A program made the position numbers and the translations under genes. The notes beneath the pieces were generated by a model. The model was not told the DNA's origin. It did no database searches and worked only from the letters and a program-made list of their open reading frames with translations. This document shows, piece after piece, positions 33,288 to 43,565 of a DNA stretch of 64,000 nt. Within the stretch, counting starts at the first letter, position 1. Each line of letters starts with the position of its first letter. The DNA comes from Hyaloscypha bicolor E (lineage: Eukaryota; Ascomycota; Leotiomycetes; Helotiales; Hyaloscyphaceae), in NCBI RefSeq assembly GCF_002865645.1, contig NW_020194643.1, positions 558,001 to 622,000 on the forward strand. The letters run 5' to 3'.

Positions 33288-33720
33288 CTCGTTCGACGAT
33301 TAGGGGTGGACAATTAAATTTAATTGCCACTCTATTAAGAAATAATTTGATTTAAGGCTCGTTTGACGATTAAACGTTAAATTAAGTGGGTCCAGAGGAG
33401 ATATTGAATCTGGCCGCCAATCAGAGTGCTGGGATCTAGTTCACGTGACGCATACTGATTTAGTAATAACTGAAGCCATTGGTGACGGCGAGCGGGAGGA
33501 GAATTGGTCAGATATTAGTGCTTTTATTAATCAAATACTAGCGTCAGGCAATATTAATATAAGTGGAAGTGAGGAAGAAAAGTATAACTTCAATCTTAAT
33601 ATTGCGCCACGTGACTGTTATTTTCATTAAAAATCGAAAATAAGCATAAAATAATGCATCTAATAATAGCTTGACCATTAATTAAAGTTTAATGGATTAA
33701 ATTTTTCGCAACCCAACTGA
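33288..33720. repeat. A/T-rich island with a direct repeat at its left edge
   Basis: CTCGTTCGACGATTA at 33288-33302 recurs with one mismatch at 33358-33372. The tract is rich in TTAA/TAAT words and includes two CACGTGAC boxes near 33441 and 33608. It may be a decayed transposon; I could not find convincing terminal inverted repeats. Confidence 0.35.
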
Positions 33721-34454
33721 CATGATCCTCCATTCATACTTCTATGCCATATTTGGTGAGAACTTGTAATCAGACCGAGAAAAGATCAGAATGGAACGGC
33801 CTGTTGAGGGAGAAGCGCCGGTGAAGTGTGAGGTTGATAGACTGCTCAGGGGGACATCTCCGGTGCTTTTCCAGTGGCCTTGCTTGCACTCTTTCCGCCG
33901 CACTTGACGTCAAAGAATCGAGACACCAAATCTCTCAAACATTCACCCGTCCTTGTATTCGGGAGTTTCGGCCAAGTGGCTGAAGCTTGGGCAAGGATGA
34001 AAAGCGGAAAGTCTAAAGCTTGAGGAGATGACTCTGCCGCATCAGAGGCGTTCCTTTTCATCTTGATAAGGAAGGCAGTGATGCCTCATAAAAAAAAAGT
34101 CATCCGTTCTGCCTGTCTGAAAGGCACGCCACCAGAATAGAATGGAAAATGTATTTTGTCACGTGATAGGGAGAGGGAATGGTGATGCGGTTGGAGATAG
34201 ATTTGAATGGCAGAACTCGGAGATTTTGTGGGTTTCGTTGCAGATCGTAGAGATTGCGATCTGGACTGCCAAGAGAAATCTTGTTCATGTGAGATGAAAG
34301 GCTGTTGATTTCGCCCGAAGCGGAGGTCGATGCAGGGATGTTCCTGGCACCCCAAGGTGTTCGAGGCTTAGAAGGACCAAACAAACAGCACTGCAGGTGA
34401 AGAAAGCTTGAAACATTCTTCAAGAGAGTGTTTACATATTATGGATTATATATC

Positions 34455-34481
34455 TGGTTCTAATGGTTCTAATGGTTCTAA
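34455..34481. repeat. tandem TGGTTCTAA x3
   Basis: Three exact 9-bp copies just downstream of the secreted hydrolase gene. Confidence 0.85.
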
Positions 34482-34544
34482 TTGTTGCTTTCAAGCATAA
34501 GCATACGGTTCATATCTGTTTTCACCCCTCTGCTTCTCCACCAC

Positions 34545-35905
34545 TCAAGAGCTCATCAGTCCCCTGGAGTTCAAGAAAGTGTTAATAACATCGTATGCAC
34601 CGGTAGCGTTATAGTGAAGGTTGATGCCATGTCCACTGTTCGGTTGAACGACCGCCGAGAAGTTGCTGGTAGCAACGTTCGGGAAATTCATCTTGACCAT
34701 CGCGGGAATCGACTCTGCAACGCCACCAGTGGCGAGGCAGTTGCTTCCGCAGTATGGGAGATCGGCATCTGCGTTCCTGTCAGCACTAATTTACTTTGTA
34801 TCAAGAGGAAGAATGGCTACTGGCCTCCGGCAATCAACATGACTGGACCAGCAAAGTTGTTCATCATCGGCAGCGATGCGAGAGTTAGCAGCTCACCCTC
34901 CGTGACGGGCTGCTTTGTTCTCTCAGCCAACTCCAAGATGGCCGGATCGTAGTAATGTGGCTTGAAGAATTGCAGCTTATTCCCTTCGATATCGGAAGTG
35001 ATCAGGTAGCCATTTGGTAGTGCTCGCGGCGCAGGAAGGGCGGAAAGGTCAATGGGCGAGATGTATGAAACCAACGGTTCCGCGTACATTGAGAGGACAT
35101 TCTGAGCCTGAAGTCCAGTGATATTGCTGAATCGAAGGGGCTGATTCTGGTTGGCTTGCTGGAAGTTTCCTCCAGCTGCGAAGGAACTAACGAAGGATCC
35201 GTTCATCGAGAATCCGGTCAAAACGATACCATCTGTTATATTCGGGTACATGTTGGCCAAGGCGTATGTTTGAGCTGACCCAAAGGAGTGTCCCACATGC
35301 ACGACTTTACTGAATGTGTGGTTGACACCAGGGAACGTGCCGTTGCGGAGCATTTGAGTGAGCTGAACTGTTGCCGCAATTTCGATGAAGCTTTGGATCT
35401 CGTTCAAGGGCTCACCGTGGGAGGAATTCCCGATTCCGAGACGGTCGAAGCTGAGAGTACAGTATTTGTATTGATCTGTGGCAATATTGACGTAGCTATA
35501 ATTGTAGTTGTTGAATGACAGGTCCCAGTATCTGTTGTGAGTTAGCTTCCGCGAAGTCAAAATCCCGATTTTAGATACTCACGTCTTGTCGAAACCGATT
35601 CCGTGGGTCAAGACTTGAACAGTAGGACTGGTGCTGTTGTCATTGGATGGCATACAGAACTGAGTGCTGATGTTGTATGTTCCCGTCGTCGTATTGTATC
35701 CGGTAAGAACAACGTCAGTAAAGTTCCGGCCTTGTTGGGTCATATTCAAAATGAAATCGGTGACTTCGAGGTTTGTCTGAGGGACAGCGAGGTTGAAGAC
35801 TGCCTGTCGAGCTATCAAGTTGACTGGGACAGTGGTGTTGATACATTGCTTTGCAGAGGCAGAAGCGGCAAGCACTGCTAGGGCCGTGATCGTGGAGATA
35901 TACAT
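34545..35905 (-). CDS. secreted alpha/beta hydrolase
   Basis: Three exons: 35905-35583, 35531-34821 and 34776-34545, with introns of 51 and 44 nt, giving 421 aa. The signal peptide is MYISTITALAVLAASASA. The fold is recognisable by the oxyanion region LTHGIGFDKTYWDLSFNN, the nucleophile elbow GHSFGSAQ with Ser190, and a C-terminal His in NSGHGINLHYNATG that is the likely catalytic base. About fifteen N-x-S/T sequons mark it as heavily N-glycosylated. Cys residues near the C-terminus (YCGSNCL) may form a disulfide. The substrate is unknown; esterase or lipase-like activity is likely from the fold. An in-frame upstream extension exists (to 36019), but the signal peptide fixes the start at 35905. 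Exon 3 carries the catalytic His and is out of frame with unspliced exon 2, which supports the splice model. Confidence 0.87.
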
Positions 35906-38221
35906 TGTGAAAAGTTCAATGAGACGAAATCCACTTACAAAAGGAAACATCAGGGAATGAGGAGGCCATTTCAGCTTATATGGAAGTCGGCGCCCATCAC
36001 GGAGCTCTGTACTTGTCATCGACGTAATTCAAGTATCAGCAGAGGCTATGCGGTAATTGTTGAAGCCGGTGTGGGAACAGCTTGTCCCCGCACGTCGAGC
36101 ACATCGGTGCCTGATCTAGGACAACAAGAGCACATGCTCGGAAGACCGGAACGGACCACGTCCTATGAAGTGCTGATCATTGCTCTTAACTCCGATGCGA
36201 TTTGTGAGAAGAGCATACCGAGGATTGGATTTGGAATTTTAGGTTAGGGATAGTGCAATTTAGTCGTTTGTTAGCAGCGGCAACAAGGTCCATCGTCATC
36301 ATCAGCGGTACTCAAGACACCATCAGGATCTCCGCGCCCGGCTATGAATTAGAAAGTCCCATATGCCGTTGCAGATTGAACAGTCACAGCTTGACTATCA
36401 CTCGATACTACTCTTCGTGTGTATTCTTTTGTAATCGTGGGAGGTATGGCGAGGGCGAGCGAGGGACGAAGCACGAGGCGCAGTGTTCATTCGCACAAGC
36501 TTTCAGGGTCGACAATTCGGTTGTAGCACAGTTGGAGAGGTCTGGGGGTATGACCAGCTTGAATGTGGTTCGATATTTTCTCGCTGAGAGTCATTGGGAA
36601 AGCTCACATATCCGAGCGGACTCAATGAAGTCTCCAACCCATTGTGTGCTTTCTCTCCAGCTAGAACTCGATCTGCCCCTACTCCGATACCTAGTATGTC
36701 CCTATATCCGGTATCAATCCTTGTTCGTGACAGCGATCTGTCTCCCATCATCGACATTCACCTCCCCTCGCCCTCAATGAAGAAGACCCACGGGAGACAA
36801 ACTTCCTATCAAGGAGCTTGCAAAGCAAAATTATCCATCTCCAGAGCCACACACTCGGCTAAGAGTGCTGGCAACACACCACTGTTGCGAATTCGAGGTG
36901 GAGGTCGTGGCTGGCTCTGTTACTTTTTGATGAAGAGAAAAGATTTGGAAGTCGCGAAGATTTTCGAGCTTTCGTGGTTCGCGAGCTAAAATTGACGCTA
37001 GCAGCCAAGCGAGCCAAACCCTGTTGGTATCACATGATTTCTCGCTACCCCTTCCCTTTCTGGGCCCTTGAAGGTAAACATCCCTAAAGAATGAGCGTGC
37101 TCAGTTACTTTGCTACAGAGAACGCTCCCAATCACAAGCGGAACACCAAGGAGCCTTTGGCTTTGCATCAATTGTGCCCGAGGCATTGGCGTACTGATAC
37201 ATTTTGGTGAGTTGGTGGTGGCTTGGGAGCTGAGAATGGCTGCAGGCACCTGACCCTCGCCCGAAACATCAAAACATGCAAGCCACTCGACTTTCTTTTG
37301 CCAGCACATGGGTTTTGCTCTGCAGCGTCATGCCCTCAACGACAGACGCTTTGATCAATCATCGCCAACTTCCACTCTCAGGTTCGCCAAACCAAGCTGC
37401 TGCTATGGATGGAAAGATGTTGTGAGTAGCCCACAAATGCGGACGCTTCGAAAGCATAGATTGGTCTTTGTAGATTGCTGTGAATTGGTACTGCATACTC
37501 AGCTATGGGGTACACCCATGTGCGAGAGGGCGCGGATGTGAGGAGGCGGCTCAGCTCTTCGTCAGAGACAATATTAGGGATGAATGGATGAAAGACTACG
37601 TCTCAATCTGGAACACGTTGGTACATTTCCTCGCAGCTCTGGGCAAATCGGTTTTGGGCTAAGGAGAGCGGTTGGGGAGGACGATGTGGTGTTGATGGAG
37701 AGTGTGTACTCATAGAGGTTGAAATTGAGGTCGTCTCATAAGCGAAATTTCCATTGCGTGACTTGACAACTCGCAGTGAGAGATTATAGTCTCTTATCGA
37801 TTTCTACTTGGAGAAGGACAGGTTTCAAAAATTCTCTACCTCAGATTACCACGACGAATAGTCAATACAACCGTTCAAAATTTGAGCCTCCAAGTCCGCT
37901 CGGTGCACGTGACCAACATCCATTTTGCTCCATAGCAACCTCCTTTCCCATAGTATTATTTAAGGTTGCCATATTTAAACCTTTCAGCTCTTTAGAAATT
38001 GAATGGGTTCTTCACTGGAAGAAAGTTCCTGGCTAAAATCAAGATGGTTGCGTCACTTCTTGCTAAGTGGAAACAGTTGGTTGGAAGAGAACCTAGTTGC
38101 AATTGTATTTAAGGAGAGCAAGAAAGCTACGAATCAAAAAAATCCACAGCCTCCCTCAACACAATTCAGAGTTCGGTAATGTTCCTACCGCCTGCGGAAC
38201 AATGTCCCTCCCCGAGGAAAT
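35906..38221. other. intergenic region
   Basis: 2.3 kb between two secreted-protein genes on the same strand. Several frames exist (36253-36780, 36594-36989, 37776-38036) without recognisable motifs. A GCACGTGACC box lies near 37907. Confidence 0.5.
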
Positions 38222-38995
38222 TCATGGTATATTGCAGACGCCCAGGTATGGATTGTTGATACCACCAGTCGTGCAGCCAGCAGCGACACTGCAATACCCA
38301 GTGGAGTTTCCACACCACGAATGTCCTGAGCAGCACTCCCCAAACTCACTACCCAGACAAGTATATCCTCTGTCCCAAGAACAAGTTCCATCCGGGCTTG
38401 GTGCCAAGCATTCCCCAAACTTGCCAAGACAAGACAAACCACAATGCAGAGAGTCAGAGCCACAGAAACCAGTTTCCGAGCAGCAAACACCGAATGGAGA
38501 TCCAGTGCAGATATAGACGGCCTCGTGATGTATGCCGCCACATGTTCCATCTGGAGACTTTTGAGTGCATCGTCCCAGACCCTTCTGACAACCATTCTCA
38601 ACGAGACAGTAGGTGGCATCGAAATTGCAGTATCCGAACCTGTCACAGCAAGCCCCGTCCCAAGCGCTTCCTGCACACGTAACATAGCCACCACATTGTC
38701 CATCGATAGTTGGTGTCACAATGTCCCCGGTCTCGTTGGAACATTGACCATAGGCAGCTTGACAACCATGGGTAGAGAGACAGTGCGCTGTGGTGTTGCC
38801 GCAGTAGCCGTAAGATGAGCAACATGGCCCGTAGGTGCTTCCAGCGCAGGTGTAGTTGGCCTTGCTGCCGCATGTACCATCGATACTGGGGACAATGGAG
38901 CCGTTGACCAATTGGAGGACATGATCGAGTATACCAGGGAGAGAGAGTGCACCCGTGAGGAGGGGGAGGAAAGCGAAGGCGAGATGAAGAAGCAT
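38222..38995 (-). CDS. secreted protein of four chitin-binding CBM18 modules
   Basis: One coding exon, 257 aa. The signal peptide is MLLHLAFAFLPLLTGALS. Four hevein-like CBM18 modules then repeat: about residues 40-87, 95-142, 147-195 and 200-253. Each opens with DGTCG/DGQCG/DGTCS and carries the CCS-x-x-G-x-CG core (CCSSYGYCGN, CCDRFGYCNF, CCSETGFCGS, CCSGHSWCGN) with eight Cys. No catalytic domain is attached, so it binds chitin rather than cutting it. Family members of this kind protect fungal walls from chitinases or mask chitin from hosts. A TATAAAG lies near 39157-39163 (minus strand); GTAAGT at about 39143 and CTGACAGCCAACAG just before the start suggest a 5' UTR intron. The upstream in-frame extension to 39064 is therefore leader. 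Confidence 0.9.
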   Translation of the reverse strand: MLLHLAFAFLPLLTGALSLPGILDHVLQLVNGSIVPSIDGTCGSKANYTCAGSTYGPCCSSYGYCGNTTAHCLSTHGCQAAYGQCSNETGDIVTPTIDGQCGGYVTCAGSAWDGACCDRFGYCNFDATYCLVENGCQKGLGRCTQKSPDGTCGGIHHEAVYICTGSPFGVCCSETGFCGSDSLHCGLSCLGKFGECLAPSPDGTCSWDRGYTCLGSEFGECCSGHSWCGNSTGYCSVAAGCTTGGINNPYLGVCNIP

Positions 38996-40960
38996 CTTGA
39001 ACTGTTGGCTGTCAGAACAATGAAGACTCGCGTTGTGCCAATGTTCTTGATGGTGGGCGGACAATGGGGTAGGGAACGGTGCAATGTTCGCATGCTAGAG
39101 GGACAACCCGATGGAAGAGCAGGGCAGGATAGGGCTACTTACCAGCTGCATGATTCCTTTATATTCTTTGACTTGAGTTGTTTCGTCAGATTTGAGGGGC
39201 TTTTGTTGATCTGATTGTAGAAGCCGAGATGAAAGAGGTGATGTAAAGACGTTGAAGTTTTGGAGACGCGAGAATTGCGAGGCTGACTTCGTGTCTTCCA
39301 AAGCGGCCATCAAAAATTCATGTTTTGCACCTCTTCTACCGCAATCCTATATGAATGAGCCAGGCTAATCTCATCCCTCAGTCCTTTGAATCCAAACTTG
39401 GCATTCTATCTCCACTCTTGCTATGATATTGCTTCCTGAGGAACTGCTCCACTTGAACATCTTGATCGGGTCTATTCGGTGGGCCCTCGTGCTTTGCTAC
39501 CTTCTCGGCTCCTCCTTGATCAAAAGTTTTTTTATTTTTATTTCGCTGACGACTGGAATGTACGAGCACACTTTCGTCGTTGGTGTTTCGGTCCGGCTTG
39601 TTCATCCACGTATTCCTTTCATCCATGCTCGCATATTCTGGTTTATGCCCCAACTCCGAAGGTCAACGCACCTTTCCCAACGTAGCTCTCTTCCACCTCC
39701 CGTGGGCCGCTAGTGCAGCCTCATTCAATTTGTCCTTCAAATCACCTTTCTTGATCATGTTTCTATGTGCATCTTTCCCGAAATTCGTCTCGTCTTTGTC
39801 TGGATCGTATCCGCCTTGTGTTGTAGGAGCTATCGTGTCCGTGACCGTCTCCTAGGCAAAATTCGCAGTGCTCTTGATATTATCGACAGTCGAGGATTGA
39901 TGGGACATTCTCAGAGCTAGAGGCTCTGCCAGGGGCTATCAGCGATTTGACTTTTGGAAGACGGGTGATTTTTGGGATGAACATACCTTTCCTTTGCGTA
40001 GATTTGAGAGGCAACGAACAGAGAACAACACAAAATAATTGAAGGAAGAGAGGAAATAAAAAGAATAGGGAACACGCTGCAGCTGCAAGCTTTCTGCTGA
40101 TGTGCAAAGGCGGTCACGATTGCGGCAATCCCCACATGACGTCGATTCCGTGCTAAGGACGCGGTGTGCAGTAGTCGACAGACATTGCAGCTTCTTTGAT
40201 AGCTCACCTTCATTGTTTCTTACCATCTCAAGGACTTGAAACGTTGCAGAGGGATGATTTCGTACAAATCTTAGTATTTGACGTTGAAAGAAGATTTTGT
40301 TTTATCAGCCTCAATTCCCCCCTGCTGTGGCTCATCGGGCTCGGCTCCAGATTTCTGGGGCCGGTGCTACGCTAACCGCAAGACTTTCTTGTCCTTCCTG
40401 CCGCCATGTGCCTTCCTTCTCATTAGACAATATGTACGTCTTTGGAAGATTTGAGATGGGCAGCCCAAGGGGTACTACCACGAAATCCATAAATGTATTT
40501 CCGCTAGCACAAGCTCATCCTCGCCAAACCCTCCGCGCCTCCAAATTTTCTAACTTGGTTTGCTGCTCCGTGGTCTCCGACTCCGGATACTCGCCAATCT
40601 CTGCTTCTCTATCCTTTCCCTCAATACTTGAAACTTTTTGTTCTCCTCTACCTCTGCGGCAAAGCTGTTTGGGATAACCTCATTTGTCTACTTTAAAGCC
40701 CCTAATCCCACCTTTCTCGCTTAGCTTTCTAGTGTCTCCGGCGGGGGAGTGCAGGGGCTGCAAGAGGTGTGGGGGGAACAGATCTGGATGATATCTCATC
40801 ATGCGTGGAAGTTTCTCCCCTGAAATTTCTTGTAGTGGCAATCAGATCTCCTATCGGGATGCCAGAGAGCGTCGAGAGAGCTTCATACTTGACTTTTTCT
40901 GTGTGATGCAGTGCTATCTACGAGGTTGCCAGTTGAATATTATATGAGACGGATATTAAC

Positions 40961-40967
40961 TATATAA
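40961..40967 (+). promoter_or_regulatory. TATA box with C/A-rich leader, no clear gene behind it
   Basis: TATATAA is followed 62 bp later by ATG at 41029 (12 codons) and by another ATG at 41058 (MSLVKVDVVEIG then stop soon after). The leader resembles that of a real fungal gene, but no exon chain could be built. Confidence 0.25.
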
Positions 40968-42824
40968 GTAAGATGGTTCTCTCATCCCTTCAATTCAATA
41001 TCAACACATATTCGTTCACCACCTCGAGATGGACAGAACAGCCCGTATTCATTTTCAATGTCCTTAGTCAAGGTCGATGTTGTTGAAATTGGTACGCTAC
41101 CATAGCTAGCTTACCAGTCCTTCCAGCACCAGGTTCAACCACTAATTTAGGGTTCTCCACTCTCATTTGTCATGCGTCACTCGCCGAGCTTACGAAGCTT
41201 ACTAGTATATCGTCATTTTGATTACCTTTGATTTATCAGCTGATTGATAATGTATCGGAGAAAGCGGGCTCGGCATTACCGGTATTGCCGAAGGGTAATG
41301 GGAATAAATCCCTTACTTTGGACATTTTTCCTCTGTTTCCAGAACTCACTCTCCTGTATCTAGTCATTTTGCAGATTGTCAACCTCCAATATATCGATTT
41401 TCCATCAATATATCGATCATTTTCCAATAGATGTCCAGCTTTACCTGGAATCGAAGAGTAAAGACTTTAATGTTCTAGAATTTGCGGTACCTTTGAGAGG
41501 GGGGGGGTTCCTTGGATGCACCATAAGTTTGAGGGAATATTCAGACAGACATGGACGTATTTGAAAATTTCAAGTTGACTTGGACTTTGAAAATGAGTGC
41601 TAGGATTTTTTGTCTACCGTGAGACACCCTATGCAGAGCTTGTTCATATAAACATGACTTCACCTAAATAGTGGATGACTATAAGGCAGTTGAAAAGGAA
41701 AGTTGTCGATCTTTGCCAGGCAAAAAGCCGGGGTGGGGCGCTCGCATTAGCGGGACGTGAGAGGACGTCCACCGCAAGGATCTCTAGTGTGTTCCCTGGA
41801 GTTCAATCTACTATCATGAAACATCCAATTTTTGGATGAACAATAGGTGAATAGTACAATATTTAATGTACGAGGTATTTGTGGAAGAATCAAATTCGAA
41901 AAGTTTCGAGAGCATTTGGGTTTAGAAGATATATTGCCACTCTTTCCTCCATTCTCCTACTTTTCAAAAGATTGAGAATAAACACGGAGCGGAACATCTA
42001 GCAAAAGGACCTATCCTCCCGTTAAGTTTGATATTGACAACCCCGCACCTAAGAAGTTTCTCCAACCTTCCAAGTGGGGGTGTGGGCAAGTGTAGCTGAT
42101 TTGACCTGATAATCTAGAAATACCCGTACACACAGGACCACAATCAGCAGCGAACTCTCTTATAATGCACTAGATTCAACCTCAGCCATCTCAATATTCC
42201 TGATCTTAGGGGTGGTTGAAATTACTTGGGGAACGCTGCAATAAATGCTACCACAACTTCGAACTTCGCCGCAGCATTGGCAGGCTAGTTCCAGTCCAAA
42301 TTAGCCGAATTGTTGCTCTGAAAGGGGCAATGAATAACAAAACCACAGGAAGTTGAGTGTTACCTGCGCACGACCTCCCATTGAATTCAAGTGTCAGCTA
42401 TTCACATGTGATTTCTATTGTTGAGACTCAGGGACTCACGAAGCAGCATTGAATGCTAGCAGGTAGCGTGGACGCAGTAAAGCTGGTGAGAGCACATGCA
42501 AGTACAGCATAAGACGCATGATGTTGAAGCTTCAAGGGAGCTGAATTGTGTTTTGAAAGACTTAGTAATTTTGACTGATCATTCGGTCAGAATCTCTTGC
42601 AAGCCGGCGTTCTAAATCCTGGGTCTTCCGGGGACATCAATGTTATATATTTCACCGTGGAATCACTCTTCTGTTTACTAAAGGCCAATATGAAAGCCTG
42701 CTTTCCTCCTTTCGTTGCATTCAGCAAAGTTCAGCATGTCCCTCTATGAACAGCATTGGCTAGGCTAACCAACTCTTCTCTACTTGTATGGTTGCACAAA
42801 TGCAATGTGACAACTCTTGACATA

Positions 42825-43120
42825 TCACCTGGAAAATACGAACGCTGGAAGCACTGCAGCCGGACAATCACGAAAGGATCGAGCGAATCCTACGAAGCGG
42901 AAGCAAGAAAAGGGGGAAAGAGTGGTGTTCAATATTGGGGGCCGAGAATGAGGAGAAACCAACACACCCTGAAGAACTCTTTACCAAAGTACCAGCAGTT
43001 TCAACCCTAACCGTCTCGGAAATGACAAGCGTATACACAGTTGACAAATCTCGCAATCCTTCCTCCCTTATTACTCGCGTCGAGAAATTAGACTCCTCGT
43101 CCAACTACGCTGTGGGATGA
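42825..43120 (+). pseudogene. possible exon remnant upstream of the NLR gene
   Basis: About 95 open codons with coding-like composition (LEALQPDNHERIERILRSGS, then EELFTKVPAVSTLTVSEMTS) ending at a TGA near 43118. No start codon with good context and no family recognised. It could be a last exon whose partner I could not find, a remnant, or chance. Confidence 0.25.
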
Positions 43121-43565
43121 AGCACCACCAATTGTTGCCATTTCGGGAAACAATGCGAATATGGCTACGGGTGAAATAAACTCGGAAGCTATGAATGCTT
43201 TCCATATTGAAGACTTAAAATTGTGTTCCCTTGTTTTATATTCTCCCACGAGGGCATGTCCAGAATAAAGCCTGCCAGTTGCTGGGGGGGTGAAGCTGGC
43301 CACAAAAGGCTTAGCGCAAACACGTACCCCTGCTTCTGCCACTGAGCTCGAACTTCCCCTCTGCATCTCTCACCCAAGAACAGGTTTACTCTATCGCCAT
43401 CTGCCTCGAGGTAGCTCAGCCTGCTGCACCCATCCGCTTTCTGGGTCTCTCTGAAACAGTTATGGAAGAAGCCGAGGGATAAGGTTGCAGAGCCTCTGGT
43501 GATCCCTCTGCGGCACGGCTTTCTGGCCTCCAAATCCTACCTCCTTCTTTGTCGCCAGGCTTTCA

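Larger units (their letters stand above)
31436..34544. other. gene-poor intergenic region
   Basis: 3.1 kb with no supportable gene. Frames at 31837-32070, 32333-32713, 32585-32992 and 32692-33255 overlap each other on both strands and carry no motif. An A/T-rich island lies at about 33288-33720. A triplicated 9-mer lies at 34455-34481. Confidence 0.5.
38996..43565. other. 4.6-kb gene-poor region
   Basis: No gene is supported with confidence. It contains the chitin-binding gene's promoter, scattered frames between 39378 and 40677, a nine-G run at 41499-41507, a TATA-led short leader at 40961-41058 and an ORF remnant at about 42825-43120. Confidence 0.5.

Noticed and set aside
33445..33630. 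61-codon acidic frame within the A/T-rich island
   Set aside because: Starts at GTG rather than ATG and lies in low-complexity A/T-rich sequence.
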